From Gammaproteobacteria bacterium (lineage in GTDB: Bacteria; Pseudomonadota; Gammaproteobacteria; SZUA-229), in the NCBI GenBank assembly GCA_029881795.1, contig JAOULX010000010.1, forward strand, positions 56,158 to 120,157: DNA of 64,000 nt, in the 5' to 3' direction. Under the pieces are notes generated by a model. That model did not search any database and had not been told where the DNA came from. It was given only the letters and a program-made list of their open reading frames with translations. Positions 1 to 9,665 of this stretch are shown here, piece after piece. Every line of letters starts with the position of its first letter. Positions within the stretch are counted from its first letter, which is position 1. The position numbers and the translations under genes were made by a program.

Positions 1-125
1 ACCACTACGGCGAACGCTTATCTCAGCTGGGTGAAGAACTGGCGATACGTTTTGAACTGGAAGACAAACTGATTCATTCCTTATTAGCTCCTAAAACCCC
101 GAAAGAAGAAGCCTTGTCTGCCTGA
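1..125 (+). CDS. Rsd/AlgQ-family anti-sigma70 factor, C-terminal fragment
   Basis: The window opens inside a plus-strand frame whose codons start at base 3 and which ends in TGA at 123-125. The 40 visible residues include GEELAIRFELEDKLIHSLL. From memory this resembles the C-terminal helix of Pseudomonas AlgQ and E. coli Rsd (LGQQLHERFELEDCLIEVL in AlgQ). Rsd/AlgQ proteins bind the housekeeping sigma factor and shift RNA polymerase towards alternative sigma factors in stationary phase. The start and most of the protein lie outside the window, so the family call rests on this short tail. The gene converges on rlmKL and is followed at once by a hairpin. Confidence 0.65.
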   Translation, partial: HYGERLSQLGEELAIRFELEDKLIHSLLAPKTPKEEALSA

Positions 126-133
126 GAGCAGCC

Positions 134-174
134 CCTGGTTTAAACTGACTGTTTATCAGTTAATTTAAACCAGG
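134..174. terminator. Bidirectional hairpin between algQ-like gene and rlmKL
   Basis: An 11-bp perfect inverted repeat, CCTGGTTTAAA and TTTAAACCAGG, encloses a second short CTGA/TCAG pairing. It lies between two convergent genes, 9 bp after the plus-strand stop and 11 bp before the rlmKL stop. This fits a shared terminator, though no long T tract follows on either strand. Confidence 0.6.
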
Positions 175-185
175 CTGGACACTGT

Positions 186-2321
186 TTAACGGCTGATACG
201 CCAGCAATGGTGAATCGTTTTCGGCCGGTTAAAGTCCTCCGGCATAGTTGCTCTGGTTATATCCTCAACAACAAAACTTCTTTCTGTCAGTGCATCATAA
301 TCCAGCTTAAATGACTTCATGTTGTTTGAGAAAATTAGCAAGCCGTCTTTTTCCAGCGCAGCCATGCAGGTTTTCACCAGAAACAAATGATCACGCTGTA
401 TATCGAAGCTTGATTCCATCCGTTTTGAATTTGAAAATGTCGGTGGATCAAGAAATATCAGGTCAAACTTTTTACGGTTTTCTTTTAACCAGTTTATACA
501 GTCAGCCTGTATAAAATGATAAGCCTGATCAGTAAAATTATTAAGCCTGAAATTTCTTTTTGCCCAGTTTAAATAGGTATTAGACATATCCACTGTTGTA
601 ATGGATTTTGCATGGCCGGCAGCAGCATAAACGCTGGCGGTGCCGGTATAGGCGAACAGATTTAGCACTCTTTTATCCTGACTTTCCTGCCGGATCAGCT
701 GCCTGACCATACGATGGTCAAGAAACAATCCGGTATCAAGATAATCAGTCAGATTAACATCAAATAAAAGACCGGACTCCTGCACCTGTAAAAAGTGTTT
801 ATCTTCACGCTGCTTCTCATACTGAGAAACACCCCGCTGGCGGGTTCGCGTTTTAAAAATCAGCCGGGAACCATCATCAGCTGTTAGTTCCTTAACAACA
901 CACTGCATTTCAAGCTGTCGCTTCTTGACTTTGGAGAGCTCTATTTTTCCCGGTGCCTGATACTCCTGAACATGATACCAGTCATTATAAACATCAATCG
1001 CAAAGGCAAATTCCGGAATGTCCGCATCATAAACCCGGTAACAGTCTATCTGGTTTTTTCTGGCCCACTTTTTCAGGTGTTTGAGATTTTTTTGCAGCCG
1101 GTTTTTAAACATAACGGCCTGTTCACTAATCTCATCAATGGTCAGCGGTTTCTGCTCTTCCAGCAAGGGTAATATGTGATAATGATTGAGCTGGCAGTTT
1201 AAGGCGCCGTTAAAAAATTTATTGGTTTTATGCGCCCTGAGTGCAATATTTTTAAGCAGTTTTTCATTACAGCTGAAAACGGACGCATCCCAGTCCTCAA
1301 ATTTTAACTTTAATATGTCACCCAGATCAGAATACAGATAACGTAATGATTCAGCATCACCCAGTCGTTCACCGTAGGGTGGATTAGTCACGACAAGTCC
1401 GGCTGTCATATAGGCGGCAGGCGTGCAGTCTTCGAGTTTTTGCTGACGTATCTTTATAAAATCTGACAATTCCATTGATTCGATATTGTCAAATGCAGCC
1501 TCTACCGTTTTCGCATCCTCATCATAACCGTAGCAAACCGGTAACTTATTGCTTTCCAGAGCACTGTAGAAATCTGCTGAAGCACGGCTTTTTATTTCAT
1601 CCCAGTAATCTGAGTCATGGCCTTTCCAGCCAATAAAACCATAATAATCACGCAACACGCCGGCAGCAATTCCTGCAGCCATTAAACAGCCTTCGAGTAA
1701 AAAAGTCGCAGAACCACACATAGGATCAAGTAATGTGCCGCCTTTTTTTGCGATAGCAGGCCAGCCCGCACGCAGCAAAATAGCCGCGGCAAGGTTTTCT
1801 TTTAATGGTGCGCTAACATTAGTAACCCGATAACCGCGCTTATGTAATGATTCGCCGCTGAGATCGATACTGATGGTGGCCTGATCCTGATTAAGATATA
1901 AATGCAGCCGAACATCGGGCTGATACTTTTCGACATTTGGACGCGAATCAAATTTTTCCAGAAACTGATCCACCACTGCATCCTTTACTTTTAATGCCGC
2001 ATAGTGACTATTATTCATTTCTGACTTGCTAACCACCGCGTCGACAGCAAAGGTTGAAAACTCATCAAAATGCTCAAACCACTGAACCTCCTGAATCATC
2101 GCATACAGCGCATCTTCATTGTCAGCTGCTGCACTATGCAGTGGCATTAATACCCTGCTGGCAAGACGCGAATACAGACAGACCTGATAAGCCTGTTGCA
2201 GGGTTGCCTCAAATTCAATAACAAAACGTTTTAAACGCGGTTCTTTGATTCCCAGCGACTTAAGTTCATCAATTAACAGATCTTCCAGACCTTTGGCAAA
2301 AATAACTCTGAATAAAGACAT
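186..2321 (-). CDS. rlmKL: 23S rRNA m2G2445/m7G2069 methyltransferase RlmKL
   Basis: Bifunctional SAM-dependent rRNA methyltransferase that modifies G2445 (N2) and G2069 (N7) of 23S rRNA during 50S assembly. The 711-residue length matches the fused E. coli RlmL (about 702). An N-terminal THUMP-type RNA-binding region precedes the RlmL catalytic domain, which shows a GSATFLLEG SAM-binding segment and the NPPY signature (VTNPPYGERLG). The RlmK domain fills the C-terminal third, with LNLFAYTGTASV as its SAM loop and DLIFLDPPTFSNSKRM as its DPP motif. The ATG at 2321 shares its base with the kdsB stop, so rlmKL is probably the last gene of the kdsB operon. Confidence 0.95.
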   Translation of the reverse strand: MSLFRVIFAKGLEDLLIDELKSLGIKEPRLKRFVIEFEATLQQAYQVCLYSRLASRVLMPLHSAAADNEDALYAMIQEVQWFEHFDEFSTFAVDAVVSKSEMNNSHYAALKVKDAVVDQFLEKFDSRPNVEKYQPDVRLHLYLNQDQATISIDLSGESLHKRGYRVTNVSAPLKENLAAAILLRAGWPAIAKKGGTLLDPMCGSATFLLEGCLMAAGIAAGVLRDYYGFIGWKGHDSDYWDEIKSRASADFYSALESNKLPVCYGYDEDAKTVEAAFDNIESMELSDFIKIRQQKLEDCTPAAYMTAGLVVTNPPYGERLGDAESLRYLYSDLGDILKLKFEDWDASVFSCNEKLLKNIALRAHKTNKFFNGALNCQLNHYHILPLLEEQKPLTIDEISEQAVMFKNRLQKNLKHLKKWARKNQIDCYRVYDADIPEFAFAIDVYNDWYHVQEYQAPGKIELSKVKKRQLEMQCVVKELTADDGSRLIFKTRTRQRGVSQYEKQREDKHFLQVQESGLLFDVNLTDYLDTGLFLDHRMVRQLIRQESQDKRVLNLFAYTGTASVYAAAGHAKSITTVDMSNTYLNWAKRNFRLNNFTDQAYHFIQADCINWLKENRKKFDLIFLDPPTFSNSKRMESSFDIQRDHLFLVKTCMAALEKDGLLIFSNNMKSFKLDYDALTERSFVVEDITRATMPEDFNRPKTIHHCWRISR

Positions 2322-3079
2322 TATTTATCCCGGGCCAGAAGCAGCGCTTTTACCTGCTCAAGATCTTCCGGTGTATCGACACCATGGCCCGGTAATGCAA
2401 GCGCCTGTTCAACATGAATTTTCATGCCGTTCCAGAGAATTCGCAACTGCTCCAGCGCTTCATGTTTTTCCACGGTACAAACCGGCATTTTTGCATACTG
2501 CTTTAAAAAACCGACGCGGTAGGCATAGATACCAATATGTCGCTGGTATTCAGAAAGATCATCAGCAGGAATCGTCTTATCACGGTCATAAGGTATGCCA
2601 GCACGACTAAAATAGAGTGCAAATCCGTTTTTATCTGACACCACTTTAACCACATTTGGATTTGTAATTTCATCTCGTGTGGTTAAAGCTGCACTTAAAG
2701 TTGCACACACTGCAGCAGGGTTTGCATGTAAATTTTTAGCCACCTGCACGATAATTTCTTTTGGTGTAAGTGGTTCATCGCCCTGCAAATTAACCACAAT
2801 CACATCGTCTTCCCAGCCAAGTTTTTCTGCCACTTCTACAATACGGTCAGTACCTGAAGCGTGATCAGCCGATGTCATGCAAACCGTTGCACCAAACTGG
2901 TGTGCCGCGTGTGCAATCCGATCGTCATCGGTTGCAATAACCACGGTATCTGCTGCGGTAAGACAGGCACATTCATAAACGTGTTGTAACAGTGGTTTAC
3001 CGCATAAGTCTGCCAGTGGCTTGGCAGGAAATCGGCTTGATGCAAAACGCGCCGGGATCACGATTTTAAAATCATTCAC
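2321..3079 (-). CDS. kdsB: 3-deoxy-manno-octulosonate cytidylyltransferase (CMP-Kdo synthetase)
   Basis: Activates Kdo with CTP to give CMP-Kdo, the donor for the lipopolysaccharide inner core, in the cytoplasm. The family N-terminus FKIVIPARFASSRFPAKPL and the motif VVNLQGDEPL are clear. The tracked ORF begins 31 codons earlier, but that segment encodes the end of ycaR in another frame. I place the start at a GTG (3077-3079), giving 252 residues against about 248 in E. coli. The GTG lies one base after the ycaR stop, with an AAGGCAG ribosome-binding site roughly 12 bases upstream. It is followed without a gap by rlmKL. The start is less certain than the identity. Confidence 0.93.
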   Translation of the reverse strand: MNDFKIVIPARFASSRFPAKPLADLCGKPLLQHVYECACLTAADTVVIATDDDRIAHAAHQFGATVCMTSADHASGTDRIVEVAEKLGWEDDVIVVNLQGDEPLTPKEIIVQVAKNLHANPAAVCATLSAALTTRDEITNPNVVKVVSDKNGFALYFSRAGIPYDRDKTIPADDLSEYQRHIGIYAYRVGFLKQYAKMPVCTVEKHEALEQLRILWNGMKIHVEQALALPGHGVDTPEDLEQVKALLLARDK

Positions 3080-3080
3080 C

Positions 3081-3263
3081 TTATTGTTCTGCCTTGTTAT
3101 TAGCCAGAGAACGCGCTTCTTCGACCAGCATAACCGGTATACCGTCACGTACCGGAAAGGCCAGCTGATCATTCTGACAGATTAATTCCTCTGCATTTTT
3201 ATCGTACTCAAGAGCAGACTGGCATTTCGGGCAAACCAGTATATTCAGTGTTTTTTTATCCAT
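3081..3263 (-). CDS. ycaR: Trm112/YcaR-like small zinc-ribbon-type protein (UPF0434)
   Basis: A 60-residue protein with CPKC near the N-terminus and a third cysteine (LICQ), followed by the conserved [11 protein letters not shown]. This is the bacterial Trm112-like family usually found between lpxK and kdsB. Its bacterial function is not firmly settled; eukaryotic Trm112 activates methyltransferases. It overlaps the lpxK stop by 8 bp and precedes kdsB by one base, so it is translationally coupled to both lipid A and Kdo genes. Only three of the four zinc-ribbon cysteines are visible. Confidence 0.85.
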   Translation of the reverse strand: MDKKTLNILVCPKCQSALEYDKNAEELICQNDQLAFPVRDGIPVMLVEEARSLANNKAEQ

Positions 3264-4227
3264 TTGTTAATTTACCAACCTGTGTTTTTAAATCGTTTAC
3301 AAATTGTTCAGTCAATACAATATCAATCGTAACAAACCAGAGTTTGTCATTATCAGTTGCCTGACATTTGACGCTGTCTTTCTCTGTCATTAAGACTGCA
3401 AAGGCATCATCAAAACTGAGATCATCATCACTAAACTGGTGATGATCTGCAAAAGCATGTTCAATAATCGTCAGCCCCATACTTCTTAGCATGGTGAAAA
3501 ATCGCTGTGGATTACCAATGCCAGCAACTGCATGCACGGTATCTGCTTTAAAATCATCCAGCGATTGACTATCACCACTTTTAAGGTGCTTAACAGACAG
3601 CGGCCTGATTTGAAATGAATAAGCCTGATCACCGCCATTATAAATGCGCCAGCTGTCTTTCCCCAGCCTGGAAACCGGCTCACGCAGCGGACCTGCCGGC
3701 AGGCAGAAACCGTTACCAAAGCCACGTTCATTATCGATAACCACCAGCTCGAGATCGCGTTGCAGGCGGTAGTGCTGCAGACCGTCATCGGCCAGAATAA
3801 TATCAATATTGTTTTGCTGACATAGCAACTGTGCATCTGCAAGCCGGTCCGGACCAACCACAATCGGTAGCCCTGTACGCTGAAACAACTGTACCGGCTC
3901 ATCGCCACAAGCAGCTGCCTGTGATGATGCTGTTAACTGATACGGCCAGTCAGCATGACCACCATAACCCCGCGAGATAATGCCAACCTTATAGCCCCAG
4001 CTATTTAGCAAACCAGAGAGTGCAATAATTAATGGTGTTTTTCCGGTGCCGCCAACCGAAATATTTCCAATAATAATAACCGGTTTAGCCGCCTTATATG
4101 ACTTGAAAACAGCGGATTTATAGGCCCATCGTCGACACCAGACCAGCAGACAAAACAGCAACGAAAGCGGCCATAATAACCAGGCCAGCAGGTTTTTGTT
4201 ATACCAGTAGTGGTCGAGAGATTTCAT
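3256..4227 (-). CDS. lpxK: Tetraacyldisaccharide 4'-kinase
   Basis: Phosphorylates the 4' position of the lipid A disaccharide precursor to make lipid IVA at the inner membrane. At 323 residues it matches the family. An N-terminal hydrophobic helix ([18 protein letters not shown], about residues 13-30) is followed by the Walker A segment [12 protein letters not shown] near residues 54-65 and by [14 protein letters not shown]. The gene follows msbA by 5 bp and overlaps ycaR, so it sits in a probable exbB-exbD-msbA-lpxK-ycaR-kdsB-rlmKL transcript that pairs lipid A synthesis with its export. Confidence 0.95.
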   Translation of the reverse strand: MKSLDHYWYNKNLLAWLLWPLSLLFCLLVWCRRWAYKSAVFKSYKAAKPVIIIGNISVGGTGKTPLIIALSGLLNSWGYKVGIISRGYGGHADWPYQLTASSQAAACGDEPVQLFQRTGLPIVVGPDRLADAQLLCQQNNIDIILADDGLQHYRLQRDLELVVIDNERGFGNGFCLPAGPLREPVSRLGKDSWRIYNGGDQAYSFQIRPLSVKHLKSGDSQSLDDFKADTVHAVAGIGNPQRFFTMLRSMGLTIIEHAFADHHQFSDDDLSFDDAFAVLMTEKDSVKCQATDNDKLWFVTIDIVLTEQFVNDLKTQVGKLTNG

Positions 4228-4232
4228 TGACG

Positions 4233-6008
4233 TTAAGGAGCGATTTGATCAGTGCTGTTTGCGTCTTTAAACTGGATCTGATGCAGCGCTGAATAATGCC
4301 CGTTTTGTAACCGAATTAATTCCTGATGTGAACCCTGCTCTACAATCCGGCCTTTATCCATCACCACAATGCTGTCGGCATTTTCGATGGTAGATAACCT
4401 ATGTGCGATAACCAGCGTGGTTCTGTTTTTTACCAGTTCTTCAAGCGCTTCCTGAATATGACGCTCAGATTCGGTATCCAGTGCCGAGGTTGCTTCATCG
4501 AGTATCAGGATCGGTGCATTTCTTAATAAGGCTCTGGCGATGGCAATTCGCTGGCGCTGGCCACCTGATAACTGAATTCCACCATCACCAATCCAGGTAT
4601 TTAGTCCATCTGGTAATTCATTAATAAATTCCATTGCATGGGCTGCTTCGGCGGCTCTGATAATGTCTTCATCCGTAGCATCATCCATTAGACCATAGGC
4701 GATATTGTCTTTTAAAGTGGCACTGAATATAACGGTTTCCTGCCCCACATAGGCAATATGCTGTCTTAACGATTGCAGACTCAGGTCACGGCTATTATGT
4801 CCGTCAATCTCAATCTCGCCCTCGGTAATTTCATATAACCTCGGCAGCAGATTAACCAGTGTGGTCTTACCGCTGCCAGAGCGTCCGACAAAAGCGACCG
4901 TCTTGCCTGATTCAATCTGTAAATTAATATCACTGAGTATCTGACGGTGACTGGTTTCGTATTTAAAGCCGACATTTTTATACTGAATATCACCGGCCAC
5001 CTGCGTCAGTTGCTTGTCGCCGTTATCATTTTCTGCCGGCTGATCCAGCAGTTCAAAAATACTGATTGATGCAGCAATACCTTTCTGAATATCCACGTTT
5101 ACATTGGTTAAGCGCTTCATCGGTGCAAACAACATCATCATCGCAATAAAAAATGACATGAAGGTACCGACATCAATATCTTCAATCACGCCTTTCATGG
5201 TCGCGATGTAAATAACACCGGCCAGTGCGATGGCAATAATCAACTGGATTACCGGCACACTGAGCGCCGTGGTAATCGCAAGTTTTAATTGCTGGCGTCT
5301 GTTCTGTTTGTTTATTGCGGTAAAGGAGCCACTTTCGAATGCCTGACCACCAAATATTTTTATCACGCGCTGGCCGCGTACACTCTGGTCTACAATCGAA
5401 CTGACATCACCCATCGAGTTTTGAATGCGCCGGCTAATTGATCGAAAACGTTTTGATACAATCGCAATTAGCACTCCTATAAGCGGCGTGACCACGACAA
5501 ATGTCAACGTCAGAATGACATTGAGGTAAAGCATCCAGCCGAACAAGGCAACCAGCGTTACGCTGTCACGTATTAATATCGTAATGGATTTGGTGGCAGC
5601 ATTGGCCACCTGTTCGGAATCATAAACAAACTTTGAAATAATCTGCCCGCTTTCGGTCTGGTCAAAATAGCTGTCGGGTAATGCCAGCATTTTGCTGAAC
5701 ATTTGCTGGCGTACCGTCAGAATCAGGTTTCGGCCAATCCAGCTCATACCGTAACCGGATACAAAACTGCCGGCTGTTCTGACCACGAAAATACCAATAA
5801 GCGCCAGTGGCACCCAGGCAATGACGTCCGGATCTTTTTTTACAAAGCTGCCGTTTAACATCGGCTCCATTAACGCGGCAAAGGCTGTCTCTGTTAAAGC
5901 CGCGACGATCATGCCGGCAACCGCCAGTAAAAAGACAGCCCAGTACTGGGTAACGTAAGACAGCAAACGCTTATAGGTTTGCATTGAATCCGGTTTGTTT
6001 TCTTGCAT
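4233..6008 (-). CDS. msbA: Lipid A export ABC transporter MsbA
   Basis: Homodimeric ATP-driven flippase that moves lipid A-core from the inner to the outer leaflet of the inner membrane. The 591-residue chain has an N-terminal transmembrane domain (about residues 1-330, several hydrophobic helices) and a C-terminal ATPase with Walker A GRSGSGKTT, signature LSGGQRQRIAIARALL, Walker B LILDEATSALD and the H-loop VIAHRLSTIENAD. It lies between exbD and lpxK. msbA-lpxK adjacency is classical in enterics; from memory Pseudomonas has msbA elsewhere and exbD directly before lpxK, so this locus combines both arrangements. Confidence 0.95.
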   Translation of the reverse strand: MQENKPDSMQTYKRLLSYVTQYWAVFLLAVAGMIVAALTETAFAALMEPMLNGSFVKKDPDVIAWVPLALIGIFVVRTAGSFVSGYGMSWIGRNLILTVRQQMFSKMLALPDSYFDQTESGQIISKFVYDSEQVANAATKSITILIRDSVTLVALFGWMLYLNVILTLTFVVVTPLIGVLIAIVSKRFRSISRRIQNSMGDVSSIVDQSVRGQRVIKIFGGQAFESGSFTAINKQNRRQQLKLAITTALSVPVIQLIIAIALAGVIYIATMKGVIEDIDVGTFMSFFIAMMMLFAPMKRLTNVNVDIQKGIAASISIFELLDQPAENDNGDKQLTQVAGDIQYKNVGFKYETSHRQILSDINLQIESGKTVAFVGRSGSGKTTLVNLLPRLYEITEGEIEIDGHNSRDLSLQSLRQHIAYVGQETVIFSATLKDNIAYGLMDDATDEDIIRAAEAAHAMEFINELPDGLNTWIGDGGIQLSGGQRQRIAIARALLRNAPILILDEATSALDTESERHIQEALEELVKNRTTLVIAHRLSTIENADSIVVMDKGRIVEQGSHQELIRLQNGHYSALHQIQFKDANSTDQIAP

Positions 6009-6017
6009 GTTAATTTC

Positions 6018-6431
6018 TTACTGTGATTGCATAGTAGCAATAGAAAGCTTGACCAGACCTAACTGACCGGCAGCATCCATGGCAGTGACAACTGACTGAT
6101 GAGGCGTTTTTGCATCAGCCCGCAAAGTGACATGCAGGTCTGTTTTACCAGCGCTTACCTGTTTCAGGGCGGTCTTTAATGTTTCTATCGAGGTATTCAC
6201 TATCTGCCGGTCATTAATATAATAATGGCCTTTTGCATCGATACCAATGACGATAGATTTATTTTCCGGTGCTTTTGCCTGAACCGATGAATCAGGAAGC
6301 TGGACTTTTAAATTTGCCTGTTTTTCAAACGTGGTTGATACCATAAAAAAGATCAGCAATAGAAAAACCACATCGATCAGAGGCGTCAGATTAAGCTCAA
6401 CATGATCTTCTCTGTCGGGTTTAAGATTCAC
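6018..6431 (-). CDS. exbD: ExbD/TolR-family biopolymer transport protein
   Basis: A 137-residue protein with one N-terminal membrane helix (TPLIDVVFLLLIFFMVS). It carries the proton-channel aspartate of the ExbD/TolR family in NLTPLIDV, followed by a periplasmic domain. With ExbB it would form an inner-membrane proton-driven motor that energises an outer-membrane or envelope process. Its ATG overlaps the exbB stop by 4 bp (ATGA). No tonB or tolA is nearby, so the partner it energises cannot be told. The position next to lpxK/msbA suggests an envelope role, but that is inference. Confidence 0.88.
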   Translation of the reverse strand: MNLKPDREDHVELNLTPLIDVVFLLLIFFMVSTTFEKQANLKVQLPDSSVQAKAPENKSIVIGIDAKGHYYINDRQIVNTSIETLKTALKQVSAGKTDLHVTLRADAKTPHQSVVTAMDAAGQLGLVKLSIATMQSQ

Positions 6432-7057
6432 TTAGGCACACTCGACAGTTTAATATTTTTGCTGTGAATCACATCAACCAGCTTGATGGCTTCCTGCTCC
6501 ATTTCAATCACCAGCTCATCGACTCTGCCACGAAAATATCGGTGGAACATATAAGCGATAATAGCCACGGTTAAACCAGCTGCTGTAGTGGTTAACGCCT
6601 GCGAGATACCACCTGCCAGTTCACCCGGATTACCAACACCAACGATGGTGATTGCGGCAAAAACTTTTATCATGCCGACCACGGTTCCCAACAAACCCAA
6701 CAATGGCGAGATGGCGGCAATCGTACCCAGCGTATTGAGAAAACGATCCATCCCGTGTACTACCTGGCGCCCCACATCTTCGATACTTTCTTTCATTCTG
6801 GCCCGGTCGGTCTGACTGTTCATTATACCGGTCGCCAGTATCTTGCCTAAGGCCGACTCAATGCTAATGGCTTGAACTTTAGACTGGTCAAGCTGGCCTT
6901 CTTTAATCCAGTGCCAGACACTGGCAACCAGATGCTGAGGGATAATTTTACTGCGTCGCAGACTCCAGAAACGCTCTGCGACTATGCCTAAAGCAATAAT
7001 CGAGCAGGCAATAATCGGAAACATCAACCAGCCACCCGCTTTTACAAATTCAAACAC
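6428..7057 (-). CDS. exbB: ExbB/TolQ/MotA-family proton channel protein
   Basis: About 209 residues with the MotA/TolQ/ExbB layout: an N-terminal helix (GGWLMFPIIACSIIALGIV), a cytoplasmic loop, and two C-terminal helices including ISPLLGLLGTVVGMIKVF and GGISQALTTTAAGLTVAIIAY. The tracked ORF starts at a GTG (7066), but the AGGAA ribosome-binding site abuts that codon. The GTG at 7057 has proper spacing and gives the family-like start MFEFVKAGGW. It forms the motor with exbD. It is the first gene of the envelope operon, separated from comEC by 126 bp. Confidence 0.88.
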   Translation of the reverse strand: MFEFVKAGGWLMFPIIACSIIALGIVAERFWSLRRSKIIPQHLVASVWHWIKEGQLDQSKVQAISIESALGKILATGIMNSQTDRARMKESIEDVGRQVVHGMDRFLNTLGTIAAISPLLGLLGTVVGMIKVFAAITIVGVGNPGELAGGISQALTTTAAGLTVAIIAYMFHRYFRGRVDELVIEMEQEAIKLVDVIHSKNIKLSSVPK

Positions 7058-7183
7058 AGCAAACACTTCCTAAATCACAATATGATGGCCACCGATGATA
7101 CTAGATATACCCTGTTTTTACTAACCCAAGCCCGCCAGTAAATGCAGAAAAACCTGTTTTTAGTCAGATACTTATGTAATTTC

Positions 7184-9517
7184 TTAATAATTGTAGTTTT
7201 TATCAGTGCGCTGCCAGTAACGGCGCTTTTGCTGGCGATAGCTTAAAGCCCGGTTTTTCAGGCTATTTTGATCCACTAACAAGCTGATATGTCCGCTTTT
7301 AGCGGTATTTAACTGTTTGATACCCAACTCTGAATATCGCTCGGTGACCTGACTATGGGGAAATCGGTAGCGGTTCAGGTAACCACTGGAGTAGATCGCC
7401 AGCTGCGGTCGAACTGCATGTAAAAAAGCCAGCGACGAGGAGGTTTTACTGCCATGATGCGGCACTATCAACACGGTCGACTGAAGTAAGGCAGCACGAT
7501 CTTGCAACAACTCCTGTTCGGCTTTGTTTTCAATGTCTCCTGTAATCAACACGCTATTGACAGCGTTACTGACTTTTAACACGCAGCTGTAGTTGTTCCG
7601 TTTACGGTAATGTTGATCGTAAGGATGCAGTATTTCAAACAATACGCCATCCCAGCGCCAGTGCTGACCCGTTTTGCAAAGACTGACTCTGGCATGACTG
7701 ATCGTTTCGATATCCCGACCGATAACCTGCTCCGTGTTGATCGCATTAAGCACTGCCTGAGCGCCGCCGATATGATCATTGTCACCGTTACTGATAACCA
7801 GTTTATCTAAATGACTGACATGCTGCTGCCTTAAAAAAGGAAGCACAACTTTTTCACCCAGATCAAACTGATCCCCGATCTTTGCTGCCGCATCATATAA
7901 CAAATGGTGATGCCGGGTTTTAATATAAACCGACAAGCCCTGCCCCACATCCAGCACATGCAGTTCAAAAGCATTGTCAGGCAGTACCGATGATTGGCTG
8001 ACTAACAGTGGTAGCAACAAAAACAACGAGAGCATTCTTGCCGGAATACCTGCAGGCAAGAAAAGCACTATAAGTCCTAGCATAGCCAGCAGCAAAGTCA
8101 GTATCCCCGGCTCACTATGTACCCAGACTGCAAACTCGTAATCTGACAGGTAGTGTAAGATCTGCAGCAGTAACGACAAGCACGCAGCCGACACTGTCAG
8201 CAACAGTGTTGACAGTGGTGTGACAACCGCTGCCAACAATAAAGCCAGCAATAACAGCGGCAAGATCAGCAAACTGATCATCGGAATCGCTATTAGATTG
8301 GCCAGCAGCGCCACCAGCGATGACTGCTGGAAAAAATAAAAACTCAGCGGCATTAATACCACGATGACTACAATTTGCGGCCACAACCAGAGCCGTAGTT
8401 TATTGGCTGAGCCTGAGACCGCGCCGATGCTGTAACTTATCGCTGCCACCGCCAAAAATGATAACCAAAAACCCGCCGACAACGCCGATGCCGGTGACCA
8501 GAGCAAAACCAGTATTAAAGCCATTGATAGACTGTGCAAAATACTCAGATGACGATAAAAAAACAGCCCCAGATAAACCACCGCAAGCATTATTAATGCT
8601 CTTTGTGTAGGAATCGTAAAACCTGCCAGCGCCGCATAGATCAGTGCGGCACTAAAACTGACTACAAGTAGCCAGCGCATGCTCAGACGCGCACTGACGT
8701 ATTTAATTCTGCCGAGCTGGCGCAAACAGAACCAGCTAAATCCCGCAATCAAACCAATATGCAGCCCTGAAATCGCTATTAGATGATTCGTACCGGTGTT
8801 TATAAACAGCCGCCATATTGCGTTATCTATATCACCACGATAGCCTATCGCCAGAGCATTGAGTAACGCCGCAGTACTGCTGTCAGTGCTGGTATTAATA
8901 AATTGTTTGATCTGGTAACGCACACCATCGGCAACCGAAAAGGCATTGGGGCCCGATAATATTTTGTTTAACGGATCTTTTCTGATATAGCCTGTGGCCT
9001 GTATATTTTGCTGATAAAGCCAGGCTTCATAATCAAACCCTCCAGGATTTTGAAAGCCCGATGGGGGCTTCAGCCTGACCAGAAACTGCCAGCGCTGACC
9101 CGGTATTAATTCCTCCTCAGAGTAATACCAGCTGAGCCTAACGTAATCAGGAACCGGCCCTGAATAACCTTTGAGTTGAAATTGATCAATCTTAAATTTG
9201 AATTTCGTCGATCGCAGCTGGCGCACCGGCAGATCATCAATTCGCCCGGTAATAAGAATATTCTGCCCAGCCACTCGCGAATCCACCACTTTCTGCAGAT
9301 ACAACTCACCGTGATAATTTGCCCAGAAAAATCCTGCAAATAAAAAGATCAGCCAGTAGTATCGCCTTAGCTGATAACAGAACAATAACAATGGAAACAA
9401 TAAGCCGCTCCAGTACAAGGAGACTAACTGAGGCTGTATTTGTAAGGCCAGAACACCGGAAAAAAATGCCAGTGCGAACACAGGCAGCATCAGACTGGCA
9501 GATGAAGACTTCAACAT
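7184..9517 (-). CDS. comEC: DNA internalization-related competence protein ComEC/Rec2
   Basis: Inner-membrane channel protein that takes single-stranded DNA into the cytoplasm during natural transformation. About 777 residues show an N-terminal periplasmic OB-like part, a central ComEC membrane domain with many hydrophobic helices (TNHLIAISGLHIGLIAG is the conserved competence motif) and a C-terminal metallo-beta-lactamase-like domain (LDVGQGLSVYI, SNGDNDHIGG, VPHHGSKTSS). I chose the ATG at 9517 because AGGGA lies 8 bases upstream; the tracked start at 9550 is a TTG without support. It is transcribed towards exbB. comEA, elsewhere in the window, would be its DNA-receptor partner. Confidence 0.94.
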   Translation of the reverse strand: MLKSSSASLMLPVFALAFFSGVLALQIQPQLVSLYWSGLLFPLLLFCYQLRRYYWLIFLFAGFFWANYHGELYLQKVVDSRVAGQNILITGRIDDLPVRQLRSTKFKFKIDQFQLKGYSGPVPDYVRLSWYYSEEELIPGQRWQFLVRLKPPSGFQNPGGFDYEAWLYQQNIQATGYIRKDPLNKILSGPNAFSVADGVRYQIKQFINTSTDSSTAALLNALAIGYRGDIDNAIWRLFINTGTNHLIAISGLHIGLIAGFSWFCLRQLGRIKYVSARLSMRWLLVVSFSAALIYAALAGFTIPTQRALIMLAVVYLGLFFYRHLSILHSLSMALILVLLWSPASALSAGFWLSFLAVAAISYSIGAVSGSANKLRLWLWPQIVVIVVLMPLSFYFFQQSSLVALLANLIAIPMISLLILPLLLLALLLAAVVTPLSTLLLTVSAACLSLLLQILHYLSDYEFAVWVHSEPGILTLLLAMLGLIVLFLPAGIPARMLSLFLLLPLLVSQSSVLPDNAFELHVLDVGQGLSVYIKTRHHHLLYDAAAKIGDQFDLGEKVVLPFLRQQHVSHLDKLVISNGDNDHIGGAQAVLNAINTEQVIGRDIETISHARVSLCKTGQHWRWDGVLFEILHPYDQHYRKRNNYSCVLKVSNAVNSVLITGDIENKAEQELLQDRAALLQSTVLIVPHHGSKTSSSLAFLHAVRPQLAIYSSGYLNRYRFPHSQVTERYSELGIKQLNTAKSGHISLLVDQNSLKNRALSYRQQKRRYWQRTDKNYNY

Positions 9518-9665
9518 AAAACGTCCCTGTTTTGTGTTTCTAGATGACAACTGTGATTCGTAGTGTAACAGAGTAGCATTCCTGCTCTCTTAAATAATGC
9601 TTCGATGCCACTGTTACGGTATAATAAACATTATTTATCAAGCTGAATATCCAGACACGATCGAG

